This document shows, piece after piece, positions 55,796 through 63,960 of a stretch of DNA of 64,000 nucleotides. Under the pieces are notes generated by a model. That model saw nothing but the letters and a program-made list of their open reading frames with translations, made no database searches and was not told the origin of the DNA. Every line of letters starts with the position of its first letter. The first letter of the stretch is position 1. The DNA is from Actinomyces sp. 432 (GTDB lineage: Bacteria; Actinomycetota; Actinomycetes; Actinomycetales; Actinomycetaceae), in assembly GCF_009930875.1 (NCBI RefSeq), contig NZ_CP025249.1:1-64000 (forward strand). Reading direction: 5' to 3'. A program made the position numbers and the translations under genes.

Positions 55796-57369
55796 GCGAG
55801 CAATCGTCACGCAAGCAGCGCCAGCTACTCGGTAAGCGGAAGCCGGCTGAGCGCAAGCGTGAGGTGCGCCCGCAGCGGCCGCCCATGCGCGGCTGGCTGG
55901 GGCGCGGACGCGGTTCCTCCAGCTACGTGCAGGCCGCCGACGAGTGGCGGGGCACCACCGTGCAGGTGTGCGGTTTGTGGCCATACGCGATCGGCACCGG
56001 CACACCCATGGTTGGGGTGCCCCTCGGGCGCCACATCCACACCGGCGCCACATTGTGCTGCGACCCGATCTCCTGGTTCCAGCGGGCCAAGCTGATCTCC
56101 AACCCGAGCGCATTTGTGCTGGGCAAGCCCGGACTGGGCAAGTCCACCATCGTGCGCCGAATGGCCACCGGCCTGGCAGGATACGGCGTCATGCCGCTGG
56201 TCCTGGGTGACCTCAAGCCGGACTACGTCGACCTCATTGAGGCTCTGGGCGGGCAGGTAATCACCCTTGGGCGTGGTCGGGGGTACCTCAACATCCTGGA
56301 TCCAGGCGAGGCTGCCGAAGCCGCGGCTCGGCTGCGCCAGGCCGGTTACACGCGTGAGGCAGCGCAGGTACTGGCCGACGCGCACGGCCGCCGGCACACC
56401 ATGGTTTCTGCCCTGCTCACCATTTTGCGTTCCTCGCCACCCACCGACCGTGAAGAGACCATCATCGACCGGGCACTGAAGTATCTGGATGCCCACCACG
56501 ACGGCGTCCCCGTCCTGGGCGACTTGCTGCGCGTGATCCAGGAAGGGCCGGCAGAGGTGCGCGCAGTCGCGCTCGACCGCGGCGACGACGCCCGCTACCA
56601 GGCCATCACCGAGAACCTCGAGGCCTCCCTCATTGGCCTTGTGGGCGGCGGCCGCCTGGGCGAGACCTTTGCGCGTCCCACCACCAATCCGATGCGGCGA
56701 GACGCTCCGGTTGTCTACGACGTCTCCGCGATCGACGACTCGGAGATGGATCTCCAGGCAGCCACACTGCTGGCCTGCTGGTCGGCCGGATTCGGCACCG
56801 TCAACGTCGCCAACGCACTGGCTGATGCCGGACTTGAGCCGCGCCGCCACTACTTCGTCATTCTGGACGAACTATGGCGGGCCCTGCGCGCCGGCCGCGG
56901 AATGGTCGACCGCGTCGACGCCCTCACCCGTCTGAATCGCCAGCGCGGAGTTGGCATGGCCATGATCTCCCACACCATGAGCGACCTGCTCGCCCTGGCC
57001 AACGAGGAGGACCGGATGAAGGCCCGGGGGTTCGTGGAACGCTCGGGGATGGTGATATGCGGCGGACTGCCGTCGGCGGAGATGCCTCAACTGACGGCCG
57101 CGGTGCCGTTCTCCCGCGCCGAGCAGGACATGCTCATCGGCTGGCAGGACCCGCCCGCCTGGGACCCGTCCACCGGCCGCGAGGCAGAGCCTCCTGGCCG
57201 TGGCAAGTTCCTTGTGAAAGTCGGCGGCCGTCCGGGTATCCCCGTAAACGTCCAACTCACAGCCACGGAGCTGTCCATCAACGACACCAACAGGCTCTGG
57301 CACGAGCAGTCGCGCGTGGGCAGACGATCCGAATCCGCAGTTCCGGTCCAGGAGGAAGTAGACCAATGA
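55792..57369 (+). CDS. VirB4-like transfer ATPase
   Basis: A 525-residue AAA+ ATPase that should energise transfer-channel assembly. Walker A is GKPGLGKST (111-119), Walker B VILDELW (356-362), with a Gly/Arg-rich basic N-terminus and ALTRLNRQRGVGMAMISHTM. The N-terminal transmembrane/docking domain of classical VirB4 is short here, as in actinobacterial versions. It overlaps both neighbours by 4 nt. The full chain looks intact. Confidence 0.88.
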   Translation: MSEQSSRKQRQLLGKRKPAERKREVRPQRPPMRGWLGRGRGSSSYVQAADEWRGTTVQVCGLWPYAIGTGTPMVGVPLGRHIHTGATLCCDPISWFQRAKLISNPSAFVLGKPGLGKSTIVRRMATGLAGYGVMPLVLGDLKPDYVDLIEALGGQVITLGRGRGYLNILDPGEAAEAAARLRQAGYTREAAQVLADAHGRRHTMVSALLTILRSSPPTDREETIIDRALKYLDAHHDGVPVLGDLLRVIQEGPAEVRAVALDRGDDARYQAITENLEASLIGLVGGGRLGETFARPTTNPMRRDAPVVYDVSAIDDSEMDLQAATLLACWSAGFGTVNVANALADAGLEPRRHYFVILDELWRALRAGRGMVDRVDALTRLNRQRGVGMAMISHTMSDLLALANEEDRMKARGFVERSGMVICGGLPSAEMPQLTAAVPFSRAEQDMLIGWQDPPAWDPSTGREAEPPGRGKFLVKVGGRPGIPVNVQLTATELSINDTNRLWHEQSRVGRRSESAVPVQEEVDQ

Positions 57370-59165
57370 GTACCGCTAGTAACCGCCGTCGCGACCCTGG
57401 GGGCATGTCCGGCGAGGTCATTCTCCTGTGGGTAGCTATCGTCCTGGTGGCCATTGTGGTGGGCGTCGTATATGCCGCGATGCACCTGGGGCACCGTTTG
57501 GCGGGCACGGGACTTGAAGTACCCGGCAACCCCTTCGCCGTGGCCTTCGGTCTGCTCGGAGGCGACTTGCCCTGGCCCGGATCCGCCGGTTGGTGGGTGA
57601 CGGGTGGTATCGGAGTCGTTGTCATCGCGTTCAGCACCCTGGTGGGATTGGGCGTGCGTCGTCTGCGGCGTCGTCACTCACGCGTGGACCGTGCCGCCAA
57701 CTATATGGGGCGGGGGCGTGACGTCGACTCCCTGACTCGGAAGAGCGCTCAGGCGACGGCAAGGCGCCTGGGCGTCGCGGCTACCCCGGGCGTGCCGATC
57801 GGCCGTGCCCTCAACGGCGGCGACGTGCTCTACGGCTCATGGGAGGACATGCACATCGACATCTGGGGACCGCGCACCGGCAAGACCACCTCGCGGGCCG
57901 TCCCCGCGATCCTGGATGCGCCGGGAGCCGCGCTGGTTACCTCCAACAAGCGTGACATCGTCGACGCGACTCGGGACGTGCGTGAGGGCTCTGGCCAAGT
58001 TTGGGTGTTTGATCCCCAAGGCATCGCCCTGGAGGAACCCACTTGGTGGTGGAACCCGCTGAGCTACGTCACCGACGAGGTGCGCGCGGCGAAACTGGCT
58101 GAGCACTTCGCCTCCGGCTCACGCGACCCGGGCGCCCGTACCGACGCCTACTTCGACCCGGCCGGACAGGACCTCCTCGCAGGGCTGTTGCTGGCTGCTG
58201 CACTCGACCACCGCGCAATCACGGATGTCTACACCTGGCTCACCCGTCCCACGGATGAGACGGCCGTGGACATCCTGCGTGATCACGGATTCAATCTGAC
58301 CGCTGACCAGGTGGCCGGGGTGGTCACCGCCCCCGACAAGCAGCGTGGGGGTGTGTTCGGCACCGCTCAGCAGATGGCCTCATGCCTGACCAACCGTCAG
58401 GTCGCGCGCTGGGTCACCCCACAGGGCGCGGTAGACCCCCGCCCGCAGTTCATTCCTGAGGACTTCGTGCGGGATGGCGACGGCACGCTCTACTCGTTAT
58501 CGAAAGAAGGGCGAGGCACCGCCGGCCCCCTGGTGACGGCCCTGACCGTCGCCGTCGTCGAAGCGGCCGAAGAGATGGCGGCCAGGTCCCCCGGAGGACG
58601 CCTGACCACGCCACTGCTCGGTGTACTCGACGAGGCTGCGAACGTGTGCCGCTGGCGCGAACTCCCGAACCTGTACAGCCATTACGGCTCACGCGGAATC
58701 GTCTTGATGACGATCCTGCAGTCCTGGTCTCAGGGCGTGGAAGTGTGGGGCGAGGCAGGAATGAAGAAACTGTGGAGCGCGTCGAACATCAAGGTGTACG
58801 GAGGGGGTGTCGCCGAGGCGGCATTCCTGGAAGACCTCTCCCGGATGGTCGGCGACTACGACCGCGTATCGTCCTCAACCTCCTACTCTCGAGGAACGCA
58901 ACGCACCGTCTCCCGCCAGCTGCAGCGAGAGCGCATCCTCGACGTCGCCGACCTTGCCGCCCTGCCGAAGGGACGTGCGGTCGTGTTCGCATCCGGTGCG
59001 CGACCCACGTTGATCCGCACCACCCCCTGGATGTCCGGTCCCCATGCAGACGCAGTGAGGGCATCAATCGCCGCTCATGACCCGCGGGCCGAGCGAACCA
59101 TCCTGGAAGCGGACAGCGAATTGGCTGTTGTCGAAGCCAATGTCGAGGAGAAGGAGACGTCATGA
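57366..59165 (+). CDS. VirD4/TraG-like coupling ATPase
   Basis: A 599-residue type IV coupling protein that would deliver DNA or protein substrates to the channel. N-terminal helices (EVILLWVAIVLVAIVVGVVY and VVVIAFSTLVGLGV) are followed by Walker A GPRTGKTT (168-175), VWVFDPQGIA, TGNxxA-like regions, and Walker B GVLDEAAN (419 onward). The TraM-recognition/C-terminal part LQSWSQGVEVWGEAGMKKLW is present. It is fused by 4-nt overlap to the VirB4 and DUF4913 genes. No relaxase follows in this window. Confidence 0.9.
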   Translation: MSTASNRRRDPGGMSGEVILLWVAIVLVAIVVGVVYAAMHLGHRLAGTGLEVPGNPFAVAFGLLGGDLPWPGSAGWWVTGGIGVVVIAFSTLVGLGVRRLRRRHSRVDRAANYMGRGRDVDSLTRKSAQATARRLGVAATPGVPIGRALNGGDVLYGSWEDMHIDIWGPRTGKTTSRAVPAILDAPGAALVTSNKRDIVDATRDVREGSGQVWVFDPQGIALEEPTWWWNPLSYVTDEVRAAKLAEHFASGSRDPGARTDAYFDPAGQDLLAGLLLAAALDHRAITDVYTWLTRPTDETAVDILRDHGFNLTADQVAGVVTAPDKQRGGVFGTAQQMASCLTNRQVARWVTPQGAVDPRPQFIPEDFVRDGDGTLYSLSKEGRGTAGPLVTALTVAVVEAAEEMAARSPGGRLTTPLLGVLDEAANVCRWRELPNLYSHYGSRGIVLMTILQSWSQGVEVWGEAGMKKLWSASNIKVYGGGVAEAAFLEDLSRMVGDYDRVSSSTSYSRGTQRTVSRQLQRERILDVADLAALPKGRAVVFASGARPTLIRTTPWMSGPHADAVRASIAAHDPRAERTILEADSELAVVEANVEEKETS

Positions 59166-59581
59166 GCGAAGGTGAATTGCTAACGGGCCAGGCGGCACTC
59201 GCTGAAACCGGTGGACCGGGCGGAGGCGCCGAGGAGTTTCAGCCCTACTTCGGTAATGTCGACGAGTTCGTGCGCGACTTCCTACGCAACATGTACCGGC
59301 GGCGGATCGACGGCAGACACCGCTGCTGGGCCGCAAGATGGTGGCAGTATGAAGAGGCCGTAGCCCGGCTGGAGGCGCTGTGGCGGGCCTGGGAGTACCT
59401 GCGACTCGATCCGACGACGGGCATGAGTACTTGGTGGCGCGATCACGCCGACTACCACATGGCCGTGCTGATGGATCCGGATGGGCCGTTCTCAACCGCT
59501 GCTTTGGGGGAGGAGAATCTGTCCAAGAAGGGCGATCCGCTTCCGTACGTGGCTCCGCCGCCCGGCATGTTCGACGACTGA
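59162..59581 (+). CDS. DUF4913 domain protein
   Basis: A 139-residue protein with the DUF4913 motifs: NVDEFVRDFLRNMYRRR, RCWAARWWQYEEAVARLEAL, RAWEYLRLDPTTGMSTWWRD and HMAVLMDPDGPF. It is nearly always beside VirD4-type genes of actinobacterial elements. Function unknown; the conserved Trp-rich core suggests protein binding. It is the last gene of the plus-strand transfer operon and faces the second toxin gene 54 bp away. Confidence 0.88.
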   Translation: MSEGELLTGQAALAETGGPGGGAEEFQPYFGNVDEFVRDFLRNMYRRRIDGRHRCWAARWWQYEEAVARLEALWRAWEYLRLDPTTGMSTWWRDHADYHMAVLMDPDGPFSTAALGEENLSKKGDPLPYVAPPPGMFDD

Positions 59582-59635
59582 ATTAGCATGGTGGACTGGC
59601 TTGGGGCGGCTCGCTGAAGCGGTCTGCTAGTGGTG

Positions 59636-60370
59636 TCAGCGCTCCGGTCCGTTTGTGTTGGTGGTGTTGGGGTGGTTTCGGTGCGGGGGCGTGTATCTGG
59701 GAGTGTTAATACCCAGGGTTTGGCGGATGCGGGCGGCGGTGGTCGGGTTGGTGGCGGAAGGTCGCCCTTCCCGGCGGCTGCCTGGCGCTCGGCGGCGGCG
59801 TCTATTAGTGCCGCGTTGCTGAGGTTCTGCGCTCCTAGGGACTAGGGAGGAGTTCACGCCTCTGTCCCCGGGGATTGGCGTGCCGCCCGCGTCCCGGGAG
59901 GGCTTCAGGTTGCCTCCCAGGACCTGGTCGGGGTTGTGCAGGATCGCTACCTGCCGCATAGCCTCACGCGCCCAGCGTTCCGCATCATTAGGAGACATCC
60001 GAGCGAACCGCTGACCGTAATCAACGAGTCGCTTGTAGAGGTCTCTTCGTGCTTGTCGTGTGGCTTCGTTGCCTTGTCTGCCTTGTTGTTTGAATAGGTC
60101 GCGGGCGGCCAGGTAGTCTTTGGCGGGCATTTGCGCCAGGACCTGGTATTGGCCGTCGAGCTGGAACTCGAACTCGGCGCCCTTGGTCTGTAGGTCGCGG
60201 CTGCGGCCGTTGTGGTAGACGGTGCGCACCATGGTGCGGTTGTCGCGTGCTGGTGGGGGCTGGTACTGCTTGGCGACCGCTCCGGGGTCCTCGGCGCCCA
60301 GGGCGTGGCGGAAGCCGTGCTCGTCGGGCAGGGCCATAGGGCCGGGGGCCGTGTTGCCGCTGGCCGTCAT
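59636..60370 (-). pseudogene. Second Ntox15/Tde-like toxin, 7-bp duplication
   Basis: A 244-residue reading frame similar to 44791-45906: FQLDGQYQVLAQMPAKDYLA, LFKQQGRQGNEATRQARRDL, the HxxD motif H145-NPD148-Q, and DRGVNSSL (171-175). After residue 175 a tandem CTAGGGA duplication (59835-59848) shifts the frame into Arg/Pro-rich sequence. Deleting one copy gives NSSLGAQNLSNAALIDAAAE, which fits the family. Toward the C-terminus the present frame again looks protein-like (ARIRQTLGINTPRYTPP), so a second change may exist. It overlaps the upstream immunity gene by 4 nt. Confidence 0.7.
59835..59848 (+). repeat. 7-bp tandem duplication in toxin gene
   Basis: CTAGGGA-CTAGGGA, two perfect copies, inside the second HxxD toxin gene just after the conserved NSS block. 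Removing one restores the family reading frame. Confidence 0.9.
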
Positions 60371-61223
60371 GACTCGCTCGCCTGGCTGAGTGTGGAGGTG
60401 GCGGGGTCGGCGCGGATAATCGGGGCGATCTGGTCCCAGTTGGCGCCTACGGGGTCGCTGATGGTGATGTCGCTCTGCTGTGCTTGCAGGGTCAGGTAGG
60501 TGTGGGCGTCGGTGATGCGCAGGTTGTCCACACTGATCGGTCCACCCAGGACCGGAGGAAGCACAAACCCATACACCTGGTCGGCACGGACGGGGCCCAG
60601 GCGCGTAAGCGCCTGGGGCGGCAACGCCCGCTCAGACACATCCTCAGGCTCATGGGCGTAGTTGAAGGCCTTTCCCCGAACATGACGCGTCCAGCCCGCT
60701 CACGGGCCTCTGTCTGTCCCCTTGTGTGACGGGTTAGCCGGTTGAACTCGATCTTGTTGTAAATGGGGTCAATCTGGAGACAGTCCCCGGAATATTCCCC
60801 CCACAGGAACATGTATCCCATGGCGTTGCGGGCTAGGCAGTGGAAGGTGTCGGTGAAGGGGAGTTGGTCTTGTACTGGGTTTAGCCATTCGTGTACTACT
60901 GGTGCCCAGGCGATGGGGTCGGTGATCCAGAACAGGCCGTTGCCAAAGCCCTCGAAACCCAGGCGCCGCCAGGTATACAGAATCGAGCGTGGCAAGACAT
61001 CCGCGAACCGCTCGAAGTACTCCTCCGGCACGGGTGCAGCAACACCCATCGGCGCCAGGTCCATATCCTCCGGAGCGATCAGGTCCTGCTGAATACGCGC
61101 TTCGGTCAGCGCGTCCTGCTCGGCCGGGTCGGTCGGCTCGGGCACCGGCGTGAAATCCCAAAAGTCCGCGGGACCGGTCCCGCCCTGCCCGGGAGCAGTG
61201 TGCGGAGTGTCGTCGTCCATCAT
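60367..61223 (-). pseudogene. GAD-like/Tdi1-type immunity, 1-nt frameshift
   Basis: Near-duplicate of the next gene. The frame from 61223 gives PADFWDFTPVPEPTDPAEQD, RFADVLPRSILYTWRRLGFE and LPFTDTFHCLARNAMGYMFL, to GRVMFG, then breaks. The remainder (KAFNYAHEPEDVSERALPPQ, YGFVLPPVLGGPISVDNLRI) lies one frame over and ends at 60367. The span of 857 nt is one short of a multiple of three. Adding one base in GGGG/CCCC near 60692-60695 repairs it. Its downstream toxin is also interrupted. Either an error or a decayed pair. Confidence 0.8.
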
Positions 61224-62053
61224 GAGTTTCCTTTCCGCGCTATCGGAGTCGGGTCCGGGTCGGCGCGGATAATCGGGGCGATCTGGCCCCAGTTGGTGCC
61301 TACGGGGTCGCTGATGGTGATGTCGCTCTGCTGTGCTTGCAGGGTCAGGTAGGTGTGGGCGTCGGTGATGCGCAGGTTGTCCACACTGATCGGTCCACCC
61401 AGGACCGGAGGAAGCACAAACCCATACACCTGGTCTGAGCTGACCGGACCTAGGCGCGTAAGCGCCTGGGGCGGCAATGCCCGCTCGGAGGCATCCTCAG
61501 GACCCTCAACGCTACGATCCGCGGCACCAGTGAAAGCTGTTCGTCCTTGTCGCTGGCGCGCCGCTGGGTCGTTGAAAGACTGTATGGCGAGTTGGTCGAT
61601 GATCACTTCACTGTAGGTGGGGTCGATCTCGATGCTGTGGCCGGTTTGTTCGCCCCACAGGAACAGGTTGCCCATGGCGGAGCGGGCTAGGCAGTGGAAG
61701 GTGTCGGTGAAGGGGAGTTGGTCTTGTACTGGGTTTAGCCATTCGTGTACTACTGGTGCCCAGGCGATGGGGTCGGTGATCCAGAACAGGCCGTTGCCGA
61801 AGCCCTCGAACCCGAACCTCCGCCAGATGTGCAGGACCGAGCGGGGCAGGATGCCCGTGAACCGGTCGAAGTACTCCTCCGGCACGGGTGTGGCTACGCC
61901 CATGGGTGCCAGGCCGGCTCCTGTGTCCGGATCGATCAGGTCCCGGTCGATGACCTTATCGGTCAGCGCGTCCTGCTCGGCCGGGTCGGTCGGCTCGGGC
62001 ACCGGCGTGAAATCCCAAAGGTCCGCTGATAGCCCTTCGCCATTGTCATTCAT
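61220..62053 (-). CDS. GAD-like/Tdi1-type immunity protein, intact
   Basis: A 277-residue intact paralogue. GAD-like core: RFTGILPRSVLHIWRRFGFE, GFGNGLFWITDPIAWAPVVH, EWL. C-terminal Tdi1-like domain: DQVYGFVLPPVLGGPISVDN and DAHTYLTLQAQQSD. Two blocks are nearly identical in DNA to the neighbouring copy (about 61260-61440 and 61680-61810), while the middle (IIDQLAIQSFNDPAARQRQG) diverges. It overlaps the following immunity gene by 4 nt and probably heads the cassette immunity-immunity-toxin. Confidence 0.8.
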   Translation of the reverse strand: MNDNGEGLSADLWDFTPVPEPTDPAEQDALTDKVIDRDLIDPDTGAGLAPMGVATPVPEEYFDRFTGILPRSVLHIWRRFGFEGFGNGLFWITDPIAWAPVVHEWLNPVQDQLPFTDTFHCLARSAMGNLFLWGEQTGHSIEIDPTYSEVIIDQLAIQSFNDPAARQRQGRTAFTGAADRSVEGPEDASERALPPQALTRLGPVSSDQVYGFVLPPVLGGPISVDNLRITDAHTYLTLQAQQSDITISDPVGTNWGQIAPIIRADPDPTPIARKGNS

Positions 62054-62105
62054 GCCGACTCTCCTCCCGAGTGACTAGCAAACCGTGACCTTGGTGAGAC
62101 TACCA

Positions 62106-63251
62106 TCAGCGTTCGAGGCCGCGCCCTGGCCGGGGTGATTTTGGTGTGTAGGGGCGTGGGGTGTTGACGTTGCGTAGTACGCCCTCACGGGTGGGCGACT
62201 GTCTTGACACGGCGGAGGCGGTGGAGCTCTTAGCGGTGGCTGCTTGGAGTGTGTGTGGTGGTCTGATGGCGGCGAGTACGGGGTGTGGTGCGGAGTAGGT
62301 GTGGGTGTTTCCGTCGCGGTCGGTGTGGTCGATGACGGTGGGGCCGTATTCGGTGCGGTGGGTGACTAGTAGGTCGGTGTTGGTCAGGGTGGTGCTGGTG
62401 GTGGCGAGCCGGTGGGTCGCTTGGGCGTTCTCGATGCACCGGCAGGTGCGGTTGTGGCCGGGGCCTGTGGTGAAGGTGGCGGTGACGGCTGTGGGTGGGG
62501 TGTAGCGAGCGGTGGGGTCGCCCTGGGAGCGGGGCCCGGCCCACCGGTCCCGGGCGCCCTTGAGGCACATGTGCTCGGGGGTGTCTACCGCCACGATGGT
62601 CACCTGCGTGTAGTCGGCGGCTTCCAGTTCGCGGATCAGGCGGGAGCCCTTGTTCCTTCCGATCAGGGTGCCTTCGATCTTGACGTCGAATCTCCTGCTC
62701 AGCAGGTCGTTGCGGGCGAGGTCGGCGGTGTCGGTGGACAGGGGGTGGACGAGGGTGGCCAGCTCGCCGCGGGTTATGGGGTGGCCGTCGGCCAGGGGCT
62801 CGGCGGCGTGGGTGGCGATGAGGTTGTCCCAGTGGGTGCGGGCCTGGGCCAGCAGCGCGGGGCTCACGTCCAGGCCGGGCACGGGGTTGCCCAGGAGGAG
62901 CTGCTTGATGTCGTCGGCGTCGATGGTGGTGTAGCCGTCCTCCTCCACCCCTACCTGCTTGGAGCGGGCCGGTCCTAGGACTTTGCGGGTGGTGGCGACG
63001 GCCTGGGACTTGCCGGCCCCCGGGGAGCCGGCCATGATGATCGCCCGGCCCCCGCGCGAGCCGTGGTCCCTGGCCAGGGCCAGGTAGGCGTCGGAGATAG
63101 AGTCCTGCAGCTGGTGCCAGAACGTACCCTCGGCAGGTTCTTCGGGCAGGGTATGGTCGGGTTTCAGGCGGTCGATGATGGCCTGGACCTGGGTGGCTGT
63201 GGTATCCAGAACCTCCTGGGTGTTCCCGGTGTACCGGGTTGGGGGTGTCAC
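62106..63251 (-). CDS. Zeta-toxin family kinase
   Basis: A 381-residue P-loop protein of the zeta-toxin type, which phosphorylates UDP-N-acetylamino sugars in the best-studied cases. The nucleotide loop is AGSPGAGKS (residues 74-82). Further motifs are DADDIKQLL, DLLSRRFDVKIEGTLIGRNK and VAVDTPEHMCLKGARDRWAG. The C-terminal third is Thr/Pro-rich. The GTG at 63251 overlaps the upstream partner by 4 nt. Start and partner overlap support a toxin-antitoxin unit. Confidence 0.82.
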   Translation of the reverse strand: MTPPTRYTGNTQEVLDTTATQVQAIIDRLKPDHTLPEEPAEGTFWHQLQDSISDAYLALARDHGSRGGRAIIMAGSPGAGKSQAVATTRKVLGPARSKQVGVEEDGYTTIDADDIKQLLLGNPVPGLDVSPALLAQARTHWDNLIATHAAEPLADGHPITRGELATLVHPLSTDTADLARNDLLSRRFDVKIEGTLIGRNKGSRLIRELEAADYTQVTIVAVDTPEHMCLKGARDRWAGPRSQGDPTARYTPPTAVTATFTTGPGHNRTCRCIENAQATHRLATTSTTLTNTDLLVTHRTEYGPTVIDHTDRDGNTHTYSAPHPVLAAIRPPHTLQAATAKSSTASAVSRQSPTREGVLRNVNTPRPYTPKSPRPGRGLER

Positions 63252-63793
63252 TGTGGCTTCCAGCCCTCATCCCAGGGCATGGGGTCGTCGGGCGGCTTGG
63301 GCATCGGATCGGTGATCGCCTTAAGCTCGGCGTACTCCTGATCGGACAGCAGACCGTCTCGGCGCAGGTTTCGTATCTCGTCCCAGGAGCCGCGCTCGTA
63401 GTCGTCGTAGTCGCGGATGCGGCCGAAGGTGTAGGGCCAGGTGCGCAGCCGGTCCATCATCTCCCGGCTGCTGATCTGCCCCAGGAAGCGCCGGAAGCCC
63501 AGCTCCTCCGGGGTCTCGGGACGCACCGGCTCCCCCCGCTCCATCTGCTGGCCCACGTGGGCCACGAACCTGGGTTCGGAGCCGGTGCGTTCAATCACCT
63601 GTTGGGGGGTCAGTCCCTGCCGCAGCAGCCGCTGAATCTCCCGATCACGATCAAACCGTGCCAGAACCTCGGCAGCGGTCTCCCGCATGTCGATACGCAG
63701 AGGACGGCTCCAGGTGTGCTGCGGCTGCCCCGGTTGCGGAGCCGGTGGCCACTGCGGCATACCAGGCTGCTCCGGTGAGACCCGGCCGCTCAT
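63248..63793 (-). CDS. Putative antitoxin of the zeta toxin
   Basis: A 181-residue protein I do not recognise by domain. It has a Pro/Gln-rich head (MPQWPPAPQPGQPQHTW), then a helical part: AAEVLARFDRDREIQRLLRQ, LTPQQVIERTGSEPRFVAHV, FRRFLGQISSREMMDRLRTW and DQEYAELKAI, ending WDEGWKPQ. LTPQQVIERTG resembles a helix-turn-helix. Its 4-nt overlap before the zeta gene makes it the likely antitoxin. ATG 63793 follows AGGAGG; the frame is open further upstream but has no signal. Confidence 0.65.
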   Translation of the reverse strand: MSGRVSPEQPGMPQWPPAPQPGQPQHTWSRPLRIDMRETAAEVLARFDRDREIQRLLRQGLTPQQVIERTGSEPRFVAHVGQQMERGEPVRPETPEELGFRRFLGQISSREMMDRLRTWPYTFGRIRDYDDYERGSWDEIRNLRRDGLLSDQEYAELKAITDPMPKPPDDPMPWDEGWKPQ

Positions 63794-63861
63794 AAACAAT
63801 CCTCCTGACCCGGACGCTAAGGAAATCGTTACTGTGACCTTATCGACACCACCCAGGCCAG

Positions 63862-63960
63862 TCAACCGGGCAAGCGGTCGATGATGGCCTGGACCTGGGC
63901 GGCGGTGGCGTCTACAACCTCAGGCGCCGGGGTGTTCCCGGCGGTGGTCTGGGGTGTCAC
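63862..63960 (-). pseudogene. Truncated zeta-toxin N-terminus
   Basis: A 32-residue frame from GTG 63960: TPQTTAGNTPAPEVVDATAA, QVQAIIDRLPG, stop. It matches the first 30 residues of the zeta toxin (QEVLDTTATQVQAIIDRLK) and then ends. A second GTGA overlap ties it to the antitoxin copy upstream. It is the left-over of a tandem antitoxin-zeta duplication. Confidence 0.8.

Noticed and set aside
62230..63270. 346-codon minus-strand frame overlapping zeta
   Set aside because: Arg/Pro/Gly-rich shadow of the zeta frame without a P-loop.
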